Below, piece after piece: positions 53,131 to 62,432 of a stretch of DNA of 64,000 bases. The position numbers were made by a program, and so were the translations under genes. The stretch's first letter is position 1, and every line of letters begins with the position of its first letter. The notes below the pieces were generated by a model that had not been told where the DNA came from, did no database searches, and worked only from the letters and a program-made list of their open reading frames with translations. Origin of the DNA: Hansschlegelia quercus (GTDB lineage: Bacteria > Pseudomonadota > Alphaproteobacteria > Rhizobiales > Methylopilaceae); assembly GCF_004310425.1 (NCBI RefSeq), contig NZ_SIUB01000003.1:1-64000 (forward strand), written 5' to 3'.

Positions 53131-53415
53131 TCAAGGTCGGAAGTGCATCACCGACGCTTCTCCCGAAAGGTATGGCGCAAAGCAGCCGAGGAACTCTCCG
53201 AACGACGGGTCGTTCACGAACCGCTCGGTATGGGCTTCAAGCGACTCCCACTCGATCTCGAGCACGAAGACGTCTGGCTGCTCTACCGTCGAACCGATGC
53301 GGTGGCTCAGGTAGCCGGGTTGCCTCACCAGGATCGCCGCGGCCTGAAGCCATCCTTTTTCAAAGGCATCCCTGTTCTCGGGCGCGACCGGGAATTGCGT
53401 GAGCTCAACAATCAT
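53131..53415 (-). CDS. Antibiotic biosynthesis monooxygenase (ABM) domain protein
   Basis: 94 residues, the size of ABM/YgiN/HmoB single-domain proteins. VELTQFPVAPENRDAFEKGW and VLEIEWESLEAHTERFVNDP are characteristic of the dimeric alpha-beta barrel fold. Members oxidise quinols or haem, or serve as aldehyde-quinol monooxygenases, without cofactors. Its start abuts the stop of the isochorismatase-family gene (1-bp overlap), so the two are cotranscribed. Confidence 0.82.
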   Translation of the reverse strand: MIVELTQFPVAPENRDAFEKGWLQAAAILVRQPGYLSHRIGSTVEQPDVFVLEIEWESLEAHTERFVNDPSFGEFLGCFAPYLSGEASVMHFRP

Positions 53416-54077
53416 CAGGGGGTCCCGTTTTTCGAATTGGCGGCGGCGGCGCGAAGCGCTTCGATGGCCTCGAACTTCGAGACGACGTCGCCATATTTGC
53501 TATGGATATCGAAGAGGTTGGCTTCATGCGGAGCCACATGACGGTCTCCCACGCACTCGCGCACGACGATGGTGCGAAACCCGTGCTGCACTCCGTCGAC
53601 GGCGGTCGCACGGATACACCCGCTCGTGGAGCAGCCGAGAAGGACGATGGTGTCCACCCCGCTCGCGTGAAGAGTGGAGGCGAGGCTCGTTCCGAAGAAG
53701 GAGCTCGCATACTGCTTGGTCATGACGAGTTCGCCTGGTCGGGGCGCCACCTCGTCGCAAAATTCGGCGAGCGGATTGCCGTCCGCCATCGCCGTCATCA
53801 CGGTCGACTTCTTCACCCAGACGCCGCCGTCGGCGCAGTCTTGCGCGAAGTATCGGATATTAGTGTGAATCACGGGAAGACCGAGCTCGCGGACGGTCGC
53901 GAGGAAGGTTTCTGCTTCGGCCACCGCCGACACGACGCCTTCGGCATAGAGCGGCGAGCCTTCGGTGGTGTAGCCCTTCATGAAATCGATCATCAGGATG
54001 GCCGGGCGCTCGCCGAAGCCGATGCGTCCGTCCCAGACGCCCCTGTAATTTTCCTGCAGGCTTTGCCGGTCGATCAA
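53415..54077 (-). CDS. Isochorismatase-family cysteine hydrolase
   Basis: 220 residues. Catalytic aspartate in PAILMIDFMKGY, lysine in MTKQYASSFFGTSL and cysteine in LLGCSTSGCIRATAVD form the triad of this family. The N-terminal extension and the LxxxGVDTIVLLGCSTSGCIR block resemble N-carbamoylsarcosine/ureidoacrylate-type amidohydrolases. It likely hydrolyses an amide or carbamoyl product of the neighbouring oxygenases. It is the first gene of a two-gene run with ABM, and AraC lies upstream. Confidence 0.88.
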   Translation of the reverse strand: MIDRQSLQENYRGVWDGRIGFGERPAILMIDFMKGYTTEGSPLYAEGVVSAVAEAETFLATVRELGLPVIHTNIRYFAQDCADGGVWVKKSTVMTAMADGNPLAEFCDEVAPRPGELVMTKQYASSFFGTSLASTLHASGVDTIVLLGCSTSGCIRATAVDGVQHGFRTIVVRECVGDRHVAPHEANLFDIHSKYGDVVSKFEAIEALRAAAANSKNGTP

Positions 54078-54183
54078 GCGCTAGCCTCCCATCGCGATGT
54101 GCTAGGAGGCTAGCGACGCCCGAGGAGCGGCGCTTGGCGTTGCGTGCGCCGTTCCTAGGGAATCTGCGCGCTCATCGGTCGCC

Positions 54184-55134
54184 TCAGGCGCGCCCGGCGT
54201 CTCGCGTTTGGCGTGGGGTCTCGCCGAAATGCGCCCGGTAATGCCGGCTGAACTGGGCGTGGTCGCCGAAGCCCCAGCGATAGGCGATCTCGGCGATGGT
54301 GTCGCGCCGGTCAGCGTCCTGCAACTGGCTGCGGCATTCCTCGAGCCTCAACTCCCGGATCCAGCGTCCGACGGTCCTGTCTCCTCCGCTGAAGAGGTCG
54401 TGGAGGTATCGGACCGAGATGCCGCATTCGGCGGCGATGAGTTCCGGCGTCAACGAACGCGACCGCAGGTTCTGGCGGATGAACCGCTCAATTCGGCCGA
54501 TATGGGCGCGTTGGACCGTGCTCTCGCCGCTGCGGAGCACGCGCTCGTCGCCCTCCAGGGCGAGACTGAGAAGATCGATCAGATGGGAGCCGAGGCGGTC
54601 GTGGAGGCGCTTGTCCGTCTCATCCAGGCGCTGCGGCATCGCCGAAAGCGTATCGAGCAGAAGGGCGCCCATTCCAAGTTCGGCGTCGAACACCTGCGAC
54701 GCGAACCGGTCTATCGACCGGACCCGATGTCTCAGGCTCTCGGAATCAAGCTTGACAACCCAGAGCTCGTTGTCGCCCGAGTGCTCGAACTCATAGGGCG
54801 AATTGCCCCGCTGGATAAAAAACCCCCTCGTTTTGCAGTTCAGCTCGACGTCGTTCTGGCGAAAGCTCGCGCCGGACCGAAGCGCGAACGTGATCAGCAA
54901 CTGTTCGCTTGCGATCGAGCGAAGATGCTCGCGCTCGCGCCGATAGCGGACGGCGCCCGAAGCGAAGCGGGCGAGCGAAGTCGGCCCGACGTCCCAGTAG
55001 GTGACGTTGCCACCGAAATGGCCGGGGTCGCGGATCTCGACGTCCAGGGGGAAGAAGATCTCGCTGACTGACTCAGACCAGTATTGAGCTCTCGTCCCAG
55101 GAGGAGCCGCGTCCGCAGTGTACTCGATCGACAT
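54184..55134 (-). CDS. AraC-family transcriptional regulator (paralogue 1)
   Basis: 316 residues. A cupin-like N-terminal effector domain (RAQYWSESVSEIFFPLDVEI, RGFFIQRGNSPYEFEHSGDN) precedes a two-HTH AraC domain (LTPELIAAECGISVRYLHDL, IAEIAYRWGFGDHAQFSRHY). It resembles the plus-strand neighbour at 55556-56521 over its whole length, so both arose by duplication. The start at 55134 is preferred over 55176 because GGGGGC lies ahead. It probably controls the isochorismatase/ABM pair on the same strand. Confidence 0.9.
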   Translation of the reverse strand: MSIEYTADAAPPGTRAQYWSESVSEIFFPLDVEIRDPGHFGGNVTYWDVGPTSLARFASGAVRYRREREHLRSIASEQLLITFALRSGASFRQNDVELNCKTRGFFIQRGNSPYEFEHSGDNELWVVKLDSESLRHRVRSIDRFASQVFDAELGMGALLLDTLSAMPQRLDETDKRLHDRLGSHLIDLLSLALEGDERVLRSGESTVQRAHIGRIERFIRQNLRSRSLTPELIAAECGISVRYLHDLFSGGDRTVGRWIRELRLEECRSQLQDADRRDTIAEIAYRWGFGDHAQFSRHYRAHFGETPRQTRDAGRA

Positions 55135-55555
55135 CGCGCCCCCGGAAAACCGAGCTGAACCCGAAGCAATTCGCATTAGTCGGGCAAGCCTTGTGCCAGC
55201 TGCCCGCGTTCAGCGGCTTTTTCGGAATCTGCTCAGGCTCAGGCAGCGCCGTCGCCACTTCCGAGCGGGATCTGAAGCTTACGGCATCGAACTACCCGCC
55301 CGATGCTGCGAAGCTGACCATACTGAAAGTGTTTTGCACAAGTTCGCGGCATGGGCGCGTCGCATCTTTGAGGCCCAAGCGCCGCTGATCGACGAACGAG
55401 CTTTCTTTGTTAACCGTGAGTTTGCAAGAACCTGAGGGAGGTGTCTGAGGAGGGCCGCCGCGGAACGAACCTTTGGCCGAAAGCTCCGTGTGGCATGCCG
55501 CTTGCTGCAACGCAAACGGCGGGCAAACGAAGTCAGTCTTTGTTGAGGTGATGCA
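55135..55555. other. Divergent intergenic region between two AraC paralogues
   Basis: 421 bp. It must hold both regulators' promoters. I found no clear terminator or gene; short readings do not resemble proteins. Confidence 0.5.
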
Positions 55556-56521
55556 GTGTACCGCGAATACTGCGCTCAAAGCGTACCCGCGCCCCAGCGG
55601 GCCAGATATTGGCAAGACATGGCGTCTGCCGTCATCTTCCCGCTCGACCTGTCGTTTCAGGATGGAGATCGATTCAGCGGAACTCTCAGAAGCTGGGATC
55701 TTGGATCAGCGTCGCTCATTCATCTTCAGACGGACGCGGCGCGTTATGTACGACGCAACCACCATGTGAGCGCGGACAGCGGCGACCATGTGCTGGTCTC
55801 CTTCTCCTCGCACTCTGATGTCGGTTTCAGCCAAGACGGCGTGGATCTGCTCTGTCGCAAGCGACAGTTCTTCATTGAAAAGACTCACCAGGCGTCGGAT
55901 TTCGTTCAGTCGGACTTCAACGAGGTCTGGGTCCTCAAGCTGCCGATCACGTCCCTAAAGCGATATACCAGGTCGATCGATCCCTTCTACTCCTCCCTGT
56001 TCGATGGAGACACGGGAGTCGGCGGGCTGCTGTTCGACATGGTCCGGCAGATTCCGCACCGCTATGGCGCCACCAACTCCCTGGCGGCGGAAGGCGTCGG
56101 GCAGACGCTGATGGAGCTTCTTGTTCTTGCCGTCGAGGCCGATGAACGCGCGTTGACGAGCGGGAGGTCGTCGGTCCAGCGAGGCCACGTCGCGCGTATC
56201 GAAAAATTCGTGCGCCAGCATCTCGGCGACCCCGACCTCTCGCCGGAGAAGATCGCCCGCGCATGCAACATCTCGGTGCGATATCTGCACGCGCTCTTCC
56301 AGGGTAGCGGGTCGTCCGTCGCCCAGTGGATACGCGAGATGCGGCTGGAATCGTGCCGGACCCAGCTCTGCGAACCTCATCGTCGTGAAAGCCTGGGCGA
56401 GATCGCCTACCGCTGGGGCTTCGGCGACCAGGCCCAGTTCAGCCGCCTCTTCAAGGCGCAGTTCGGCATGACCCCGCGCGATATGCGCGCCGAGGCGCGT
56501 AAGGCCGCCGAAGCAGGCTAG
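55556..56521 (+). CDS. AraC-family transcriptional regulator (paralogue 2)
   Basis: 321 residues starting with GTG. The N-terminal effector domain (RARYWQDMASAVIFPLDLSF; RKRQFFIEKTHQASDFVQSD) and the C-terminal HTH pair (LSPEKIARACNISVRYLHAL; LGEIAYRWGFGDQAQFSRLF) parallel the minus-strand AraC gene. Likely regulator of the downstream ABC transporter and monooxygenase genes. The two regulators may sense related ligands, one on each side of the divergent promoter. Confidence 0.9.
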   Translation: MYREYCAQSVPAPQRARYWQDMASAVIFPLDLSFQDGDRFSGTLRSWDLGSASLIHLQTDAARYVRRNHHVSADSGDHVLVSFSSHSDVGFSQDGVDLLCRKRQFFIEKTHQASDFVQSDFNEVWVLKLPITSLKRYTRSIDPFYSSLFDGDTGVGGLLFDMVRQIPHRYGATNSLAAEGVGQTLMELLVLAVEADERALTSGRSSVQRGHVARIEKFVRQHLGDPDLSPEKIARACNISVRYLHALFQGSGSSVAQWIREMRLESCRTQLCEPHRRESLGEIAYRWGFGDQAQFSRLFKAQFGMTPRDMRAEARKAAEAG

Positions 56522-57093
56522 GCCGTCAGGCGAACAAGCGCCCCGAGGTCAGGCCGTAGCGCCGACGATGATGAATCCGCCGTCTCGATTGGCGCCGGAT
56601 GAGCCCGCCTGAGCCCATCGCTTCGCCCGCGATAGGCGATGCCGCCGACGCCCGCCGGTCGGGGTAGGTCAAGCCTGAGGGCGGGGTCGTTGCGGAGCCC
56701 CACAGGACGAGGGCTTGCCGACACAAGCGACAGCGTGCGCCGGCTAAGCCGCAAGACGGCTTCAGTGTTAAGCCGCATCGCTTCTAGCCCGCTCGCACGA
56801 TCCGGACGAACGGGGCGCCGAGCGCCGCGGCCGGCCGACCATGCGCCTCCAGCCAAGTCTTTGTGCGCACTCCCGCAAGATGATCCGGCATGAAGTTCAC
56901 TACGGTGTTGGTGGACGGAAACAGTCCAAGGCCGAGCGAGCTGCGGCTCGATGCGCGAAGCAGCCGCCGGTCAAACAGCAGGGATGGAAGCCGCCGCGGG
57001 CGAAACGCATTGCGGCTGTTCGGCGCGCCGCCGATCGGCATGGACCCGTGCGCTCTCGAAGGCGAGAAGCCGCGGAAGATAAGGGACCTGGTC
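56522..57093. other. Stretch without a convincing gene ahead of the ABC transporter
   Basis: 572 bp. A minus-strand reading (about 56790-56900, VVNFMPDHLAGVRTKTWLEA and following) is protein-like but has no recognised family and a weak start. The transporter promoter must lie here. No repeat seen. Confidence 0.45.
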
Positions 57094-58173
57094 ATGCACA
57101 TTCGTCTGAAGCGTCTACTCGCCTATGCGCTTGTCGCCGGGAGCATTTTCTCGCTTTCGGCCGCGCCCGCAGCCGCCGAGCAGAAGACGAGCTTCAAGGT
57201 CGTCTGGTCGATCTACGCCGGCTGGATGCCTTGGGGATATCTCGTCGACCACGGCATCATGAAGAAGTGGGCCGACAAATACGGCATCGAGGTCGAGGTC
57301 ACCCAGCTCAACGACTACGTCGAGTCAATCAACCAGTACGCGGCCGGCAAGTTCGACGGCGCGGCGATGGCGAGCATGGACGCGCTGACCATTCCCGCCG
57401 CCGGCGGCGTCGACACGACCGTGCTGGTCATGGGCGACTACTCGAACGGCAATGACGGCATCGTGCTCAAGAAGGGCAAGACTGTCGCTGACATGAAGGG
57501 CCAGAAGGTCAATCTCGTGGAGTTCTCGGTTTCGCACTACCTGCTCGCCCGCGCGCTGGAGAGCGCCGGCCTGACCGAGAAAGACATCACGACGGTCAAC
57601 ACGTCCGAGAACGACGCCGTCGCCGCCTTCACCGGCTCCGACAGCATTCAGAACGTCGTGAGCTGGAACCCGATGCTCAGCGACATCAAGAAGACGCCGG
57701 GCGCCACGCCCGTGTTCGACAGCTCCAAGATCCCCGGCGAGATCATGGACGTCATGACGGTCAACACCGAGACGCTCAAGGACAATCCGGCGCTCGGCAA
57801 GGCTCTCGTCGGAGCCTGGTACGAAATGCTCGCGCTCATGAATTCAGGGACGCCCGAGGCCGCGAAGGCCATCGAGTCCATGGCGTCGGCGTCGGGGACC
57901 GATCTCGCGGGCTTCAAGGCGCAACTCGCGACCACCTACATGTTCAACACGCCCGCCGAGGCCGTTCAGTTCACCACGGCGCCGGCGTTGTCGAAGACGA
58001 TGGATCTCGTCCGGACGTTCTCCTTCGACCATCGCCTGCTCGGAGAGGGGGCCAAGTCGAAGGACGCCGTGGGCATCGCTTTCCCGGACGGGACGGTTCT
58101 CGGCGACCCCAACAACGTCAAGCTCCGCTTCGACGCCTCCTTCACTAAGATGGCGGCCGACGGGAAGCTCTAA
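57094..58173 (+). CDS. Urea-carboxylase-related ABC transporter substrate-binding protein
   Basis: 359 residues. Signal peptide YALVAGSIFSLSAAPAAAEQ. FKVVWSIYAGWMPWGYLVDH, LNDYVESINQYAAGKFDGAA and TIPAAGGVDTTVLVMGDYSN are hallmarks of the urea-carboxylase-associated binding proteins of the NitT/TauT type. The mature protein should bind a urea-, guanidine- or amide-like compound. It is followed directly by a permease and an ATPase gene. No urea carboxylase or allophanate hydrolase is in the window. Confidence 0.87.
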   Translation: MHIRLKRLLAYALVAGSIFSLSAAPAAAEQKTSFKVVWSIYAGWMPWGYLVDHGIMKKWADKYGIEVEVTQLNDYVESINQYAAGKFDGAAMASMDALTIPAAGGVDTTVLVMGDYSNGNDGIVLKKGKTVADMKGQKVNLVEFSVSHYLLARALESAGLTEKDITTVNTSENDAVAAFTGSDSIQNVVSWNPMLSDIKKTPGATPVFDSSKIPGEIMDVMTVNTETLKDNPALGKALVGAWYEMLALMNSGTPEAAKAIESMASASGTDLAGFKAQLATTYMFNTPAEAVQFTTAPALSKTMDLVRTFSFDHRLLGEGAKSKDAVGIAFPDGTVLGDPNNVKLRFDASFTKMAADGKL

Positions 58174-58174
58174 G

Positions 58175-58993
58175 GTGCGCCGCATTATCAATGTAAAGCC
58201 GGATCCGAGGAGCCTCGCGCTCCTCGGTCTGGCGCCCTTCGTGGGTTTGCTCGGGCTTTACGTGGCGTCGTCCGCCGTGCGGCTCGCCGCCAATCCGGGC
58301 GACAAGCTTCTCCCGCCGCTCAGCGCTATGGCTTCGACGCTGAGCCGGCTCGCGCTGGAGGCCGACGCGCGCACCGGGCAGATGGTGTTCTGGGCCGATA
58401 CGGCCGCAAGCCTCCAGCGGCTGGGCCTCGCGATCGCGGCGTCCGTCATCATCGCGATTACCGTCGGCACAATCCTCGGCCTCGTTCCATGGGCCAAGGC
58501 GCTCGGCAACCCGCTGATCGCGGCCATCTCTCTCATTCCGCCGCTCGCGCTGCTTCCCATCTTGTTCATCGTGTTCGGCCTCGACGAGCTCTCCAAGGTC
58601 GTGCTGATCGCGATCGGCGTCGCGCCGTTCATGATCCGCGATCTGGCCCTGCGCATCGAACAGATGCCCTACGAACTCCTGATCAAGGCCCAGACGATGG
58701 GCGCCTCGACCTGGCAGATCATCGTGCGCATCGTGCTGCCGCAGATGCTGCCGCGGGTCATCGACGCCCTGCGTTTCTCGATCGGACCGGCGTGGCTGTT
58801 CCTGATCGCGGCCGAGGCGATCGCCGCCACGAATGGGCTCGGCTACCGCATCTTCCTCGTTCGCCGCTACCTCGCGATGGACGTGATCCTGCCTTACGTC
58901 GTCTGGATCACGCTGCTCGCATTCGCCATGGACTTCGCCCTCAGACTACTGAGCGCGCGGCTCTTTCCCTGGGCGCGGATCTCGACGTCATGA
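58175..58993 (+). CDS. ABC transporter permease (NitT/TauT class)
   Basis: 272 residues with about six membrane segments. The EAA loop reads MPYELLIKAQTMGASTWQII, and LPQMLPRVIDALRFSIGPAWLFL is typical of the SsuC/TauC/urea-carboxylase-related class. The GTG start lies 1 bp after the binding-protein stop, and the end overlaps the ATPase by 4 bp, so the three are one operon. Confidence 0.9.
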   Translation: MRRIINVKPDPRSLALLGLAPFVGLLGLYVASSAVRLAANPGDKLLPPLSAMASTLSRLALEADARTGQMVFWADTAASLQRLGLAIAASVIIAITVGTILGLVPWAKALGNPLIAAISLIPPLALLPILFIVFGLDELSKVVLIAIGVAPFMIRDLALRIEQMPYELLIKAQTMGASTWQIIVRIVLPQMLPRVIDALRFSIGPAWLFLIAAEAIAATNGLGYRIFLVRRYLAMDVILPYVVWITLLAFAMDFALRLLSARLFPWARISTS

Positions 58994-61272
58994 CCGAGAT
59001 CATGATCCGGGACGTCTGGAAGGAATACGCGGACCAGACGGTCCTGGAACGCCTGAACTTCACCGTCGCAGATGGCGCGTTCTGCGCGCTTGTCGGGCCC
59101 TCCGGCTGCGGTAAGACGACCTTCCTGCGAATGCTTCTGTCGATGGAGCTGCCCACGCGCGGCGAGATCACGATCGGGGGCGCGCCGATCGCCCGCGAGC
59201 CGGACCGCGACCGAGGCATCGTTTTCCAGCGCTATTCGGTTTTTCCGAACCTGACCGTGCTCGGAAACGCCATGCTGGGCGCCGAGCTCGCCGGAGCGCG
59301 CTTCACAGGTCGGTTGTTCGGTCCTCGCCGCCGCGCGGCCGAGGCCGCCGCCGTAGCGATGCTCGAGCGGGTCGGCCTCGGCCACGCGCTGGCGCGTTAT
59401 CCAAGCGAGCTCTCCGGTGGGATGCAGCAACGCCTCGCGATCGCGCAGGCGCTGCTCTGCAAGCCCAAGGTGCTGCTGCTAGACGAGCCGTTCGGGGCTC
59501 TTGATCCAGCCACCAAGACGCAGATCCACGAACTTATGCTCGAGCTCTGGCGCGATCAGAAGATGACCGTGTTCATGGTCACTCATGATCTGCTCGAGGG
59601 CTTCAGCCTCGCGACCCGCGTGCTCGGCTTTGACAAGGTGCGCCGCGATCCGCAGGCGCCTGAGGTCTACGGCGCCACGCTTCAGCAGGACTACGACCTG
59701 ATCGGCAAAGGTGCGGATCAGAGGGTGGCCCTTCTGGAGGACTGGCGGAGCGGACGGTTGAAGGCCGATCAAGCCTTGACGGGCGCTCCCAAGTTGCTGC
59801 CGCCCGCAAGCGTTCCGACCCTCACGCACAATAATTTGCAGCTCGGCGCACAACTGGATGATCGTCCTAGAGATAAAACCGAGGTGTCTGTAAAGGAACT
59901 CTCAGGTTATGAGAAGCCTCACCCGAGGGTGACGAGTAATTCAAGAGGAAAAGACATGCCCGCAAAAAAGTTCCATCTCGGCTGGTTTACGAACTTCACG
60001 CCTGATGAGTGGAATGGCCCGTTTTCGAACGGCGGAATGCCGTGGAACGGTGAGTTCTACGTCGACATGGCGAAGATGCTCGAACGGGCGTGCTTTGATT
60101 ACATCATGCTCGAGGACAAGCTCGCGGTCTCCGAGACCTACGGCGGCACCTCGGAGGCCTACCTCAAGCACGCGCTCGGCTTCGCGCCGAAGCAGGATCC
60201 CGTCCCTCTCGCGACGCTGATCGGCGGCGCGACCAAGAATCTGGGCGTGGTCGCGACCATGTCGACGATGGCCTATCCGCCGTTCCTGCTGGCGCGGCTG
60301 TGCTCGACGGTCGACAGCATCGCGGAAGGCCGCTTCGGCTGGAACATCGTGACCTCCGCCGAGAACGCCGCTGCGCAGAACTTCGGCATGACCGAGCTGC
60401 CGCCGCGCGAGCTGCGCTACGACATGGCGCACGAATACATGGACCTCTGCTACCGGCTCTGGAATTCGTGGGACGAGGGCGCGATCGTCCGCGACCGTGA
60501 AACCGGAACCTATGTCGACTACACCAAGGTCAACGCGATCAACTTCGAAGGCCGGTTCTTCAAATGTCGAGGCCCGCTGAACACCGTCCGATCCCCGCAG
60601 GGCGTCCCGGCTCTGGTGCAGGCCGGCGGTTCGCCGAAGGGACGCGACTTCGCCGCTAAGCACGCGGACTCCATCATCGCGATTGGCGAGGGCGTCGAGG
60701 GGATGCGGGAGTATCGCTACGACATCCGGGCCCGCGCCCGCGCTCACGGCCGCAATCCCGACGACATCAAAGTCCTCTTCCTGGTCGCGCCCGTTCTTGG
60801 GGAGACTGAGGACGAGGCCTGGGCGAAGTACCGGCGCATGTCGGCCGAGCCGCAGTTCCTTGAGCAGTGCCTCGTGCTGATCTCGGCGATCACCGACATC
60901 GACTTCAAGAAGTACGACCTGGACAAGCCGCTGCCGGAGAAGCTTTACACGAACGGCGAACAGGGATCGCTCGACATGTTCCAACAGTGGGGCTCGAACA
61001 AGACGCTCCGCGACCTCGTGGTCGAAGCCTCCGGCGGCATCGTGGCCTCGGTCGAACTGGTCGGCACGCCGGAGCAGGTCGCCGACAAGATGGGCGAGAC
61101 CATGGAGATGGTCGGCGGCGACGGCTTTCTGATCACCACGCCCGTGCAGGCCACCAATCGACGCACGGTCATTGAGGTCTGCGAAGGACTGGTGCCAGCG
61201 CTTCAGCGTCGCGGACTGGTGCGTACGGAATACACGGGCAAGACGCTGAAGGAGAACCTGCGCTCCTTCTGA
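58990..61272 (+). CDS. ABC ATPase reading through into an NtaA/DszA-type flavin monooxygenase
   Basis: One open frame of 760 residues. Residues 1 to about 285 are a complete ATPase: Walker A GPSGCGKTT, signature LSGGMQQR, Walker B VLLLDEP, and H-loop VTHD. It would energise the transporter. There is then a non-conserved linker of about 40 codons from somewhat less GC-rich DNA, followed by a full LLM monooxygenase (from 59956). No stop separates them. A ribosome-site-like GAGGAAAAG sits before an internal ATG at 59956, as for a separate gene. A lost stop or a frameshift in the linker is as likely as a real fusion. The frame has intact motifs in both parts. Confidence 0.75.
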   Translation: MTEIMIRDVWKEYADQTVLERLNFTVADGAFCALVGPSGCGKTTFLRMLLSMELPTRGEITIGGAPIAREPDRDRGIVFQRYSVFPNLTVLGNAMLGAELAGARFTGRLFGPRRRAAEAAAVAMLERVGLGHALARYPSELSGGMQQRLAIAQALLCKPKVLLLDEPFGALDPATKTQIHELMLELWRDQKMTVFMVTHDLLEGFSLATRVLGFDKVRRDPQAPEVYGATLQQDYDLIGKGADQRVALLEDWRSGRLKADQALTGAPKLLPPASVPTLTHNNLQLGAQLDDRPRDKTEVSVKELSGYEKPHPRVTSNSRGKDMPAKKFHLGWFTNFTPDEWNGPFSNGGMPWNGEFYVDMAKMLERACFDYIMLEDKLAVSETYGGTSEAYLKHALGFAPKQDPVPLATLIGGATKNLGVVATMSTMAYPPFLLARLCSTVDSIAEGRFGWNIVTSAENAAAQNFGMTELPPRELRYDMAHEYMDLCYRLWNSWDEGAIVRDRETGTYVDYTKVNAINFEGRFFKCRGPLNTVRSPQGVPALVQAGGSPKGRDFAAKHADSIIAIGEGVEGMREYRYDIRARARAHGRNPDDIKVLFLVAPVLGETEDEAWAKYRRMSAEPQFLEQCLVLISAITDIDFKKYDLDKPLPEKLYTNGEQGSLDMFQQWGSNKTLRDLVVEASGGIVASVELVGTPEQVADKMGETMEMVGGDGFLITTPVQATNRRTVIEVCEGLVPALQRRGLVRTEYTGKTLKENLRSF
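59956..61272 (+). CDS. LLM-class flavin-dependent monooxygenase (NtaA/SnaA/DszA family), internal start
   Basis: 438 residues from the ATG at 59956. N-terminal KKFHLGWFTNFTPDEWNG, the diagnostic GRFGWNIVTSAENAAAQNFG, and QGVPALVQAGGSPKGRDFAA match the NtaA/SnaA/DszA group of FMNH2-dependent monooxygenases, at the usual length. These need a separate flavin reductase, and an SsuE-type reductase gene lies on the opposite strand 2.4 kb away. The substrate is probably what the ABC system imports. Listed separately because a normal ribosome site precedes this start, although the frame is continuous with the ATPase. Confidence 0.75.
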   Translation: MPAKKFHLGWFTNFTPDEWNGPFSNGGMPWNGEFYVDMAKMLERACFDYIMLEDKLAVSETYGGTSEAYLKHALGFAPKQDPVPLATLIGGATKNLGVVATMSTMAYPPFLLARLCSTVDSIAEGRFGWNIVTSAENAAAQNFGMTELPPRELRYDMAHEYMDLCYRLWNSWDEGAIVRDRETGTYVDYTKVNAINFEGRFFKCRGPLNTVRSPQGVPALVQAGGSPKGRDFAAKHADSIIAIGEGVEGMREYRYDIRARARAHGRNPDDIKVLFLVAPVLGETEDEAWAKYRRMSAEPQFLEQCLVLISAITDIDFKKYDLDKPLPEKLYTNGEQGSLDMFQQWGSNKTLRDLVVEASGGIVASVELVGTPEQVADKMGETMEMVGGDGFLITTPVQATNRRTVIEVCEGLVPALQRRGLVRTEYTGKTLKENLRSF

Positions 61273-61293
61273 ACGCAGGATCGACGACGAATG

Positions 61294-61324
61294 AAAAAGG
61301 GCGGCCCACGCGGTCGCCCTTTTT
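61294..61324. terminator. Bidirectional terminator between monooxygenase and ribA
   Basis: AAAAAGGGCGGCC, loop CACGC, GGTCGCCCTTTTT. The stem is 8 bp (one G-T) flanked by A and T runs on both sides, so it serves both the plus-strand operon and the convergent rib operon. Confidence 0.88.
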
Positions 61325-61349
61325 CATTGGAGCTGGAGACGACCGTCGA

Positions 61350-62432
61350 TTAGCCGCTGAGCAGATGGCCGAAGCGGAGGCGCTTGGTTTCGAGGTAGCC
61401 GGCGTTTTGCGGGGTGGCGGGGGCGATCAACGGCGTCCTCGACGCGACGTCGAACCCGAGAGCGCGCAGCGCGAAGATCTTCGCGGGGTTATTGGTCAGC
61501 AGCCGCAGGCGCTCGACCCCGAGGAGCCGCAACATCGCGGCCGCGGGCTCGAAGCTGCGGTCATCCGGTTCGTAACCAAGCGCGATGTTGGCGTCGAGCG
61601 TGTCGAGGCCGAGATCCTGCAGGCGATACGCCCTCAGCTTATTGACGAGCCCGATCCCCCGTCCTTCCTGATCGAGATAGAGCAGGACGCCCGCGCCGGA
61701 TTCGAAGATGAGCCGGCCGGCTTCATGCAACTGCGGGCCGCAATCGCAGCGCATGCTTCCGAACAGGTCTCCGGTGAGGCATTTGGAGTGGATGCGCACC
61801 AGCGGCGGCCCGGCCGCCCGGACGTCGCCGACGACAACGGCAAGATGCTCGGCGGCGTCGACATCGGAACGGAATGCAAGCATCCGTGCCGTCGGGGCCG
61901 CCGCGAGCGGCATCGGGGTTTCCGCCACGAGGCGCAGCCTTGCGCTCGATCCTCCGCCGGCGGTGAACGCCATGATCGAAGCGGCTTCAACCTCGACGAA
62001 ATCGTCCAGGCTGCGATCAGCGGCTCCGACGATCAAAGTCGGGATGAGCCGCGCGAGCCGAGCCAGCGAGATCGCGGCGTCGGAACCTTCGGGAGGGCTG
62101 GCCGGCCGGAACGGTGGAGAAGACGGCTCGGCGTCTGAGAGGGCAGATAGCGCCTGCGGCTCGAACAGACTGTCAGGCGCCTCAAACGCCCGCGCCGTCG
62201 ATGGTTCCGCGTCGCCTCTCGCCATAAAGGCTGCGCGTCCGGAGGCGACGACAAGCGTCCGCTTCCCCGTATTGTCTAGAAGGTCATCGATTCCGCTGGG
62301 TGAAGCCGCCTCGGCCGACAGAACCAGCAAAGGCGCACACGCCTTGATGATGACGGGCCGGCCGCCACGCAACTCCGCCACAGCGCGCAGGACCGAACGG
62401 TCGGCTCGGGGCGCAACTCGGGAATCACGCAC
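61350..62432 (-). CDS. ribA: GTP cyclohydrolase II
   Basis: 360 residues. The C-terminal domain has [20 protein letters not shown] with the three zinc cysteines, [17 protein letters not shown] and [11 protein letters not shown], as in RibA. It makes the first riboflavin intermediate from GTP. The N-terminal 165 residues are less conserved and take the place of the DHBP synthase half of bifunctional RibBA. The gene starts with GTG and overlaps ribB by 8 bp. Confidence 0.92.
   Translation of the reverse strand: MRDSRVAPRADRSVLRAVAELRGGRPVIIKACAPLLVLSAEAASPSGIDDLLDNTGKRTLVVASGRAAFMARGDAEPSTARAFEAPDSLFEPQALSALSDAEPSSPPFRPASPPEGSDAAISLARLARLIPTLIVGAADRSLDDFVEVEAASIMAFTAGGGSSARLRLVAETPMPLAAAPTARMLAFRSDVDAAEHLAVVVGDVRAAGPPLVRIHSKCLTGDLFGSMRCDCGPQLHEAGRLIFESGAGVLLYLDQEGRGIGLVNKLRAYRLQDLGLDTLDANIALGYEPDDRSFEPAAAMLRLLGVERLRLLTNNPAKIFALRALGFDVASRTPLIAPATPQNAGYLETKRLRFGHLLSG

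Noticed and set aside
52714-53541. A 275-codon plus-strand frame spanning the gene-free stretch and the ABM gene
   Set aside because: No family resemblance, and its second half is antisense to the conserved ABM gene.
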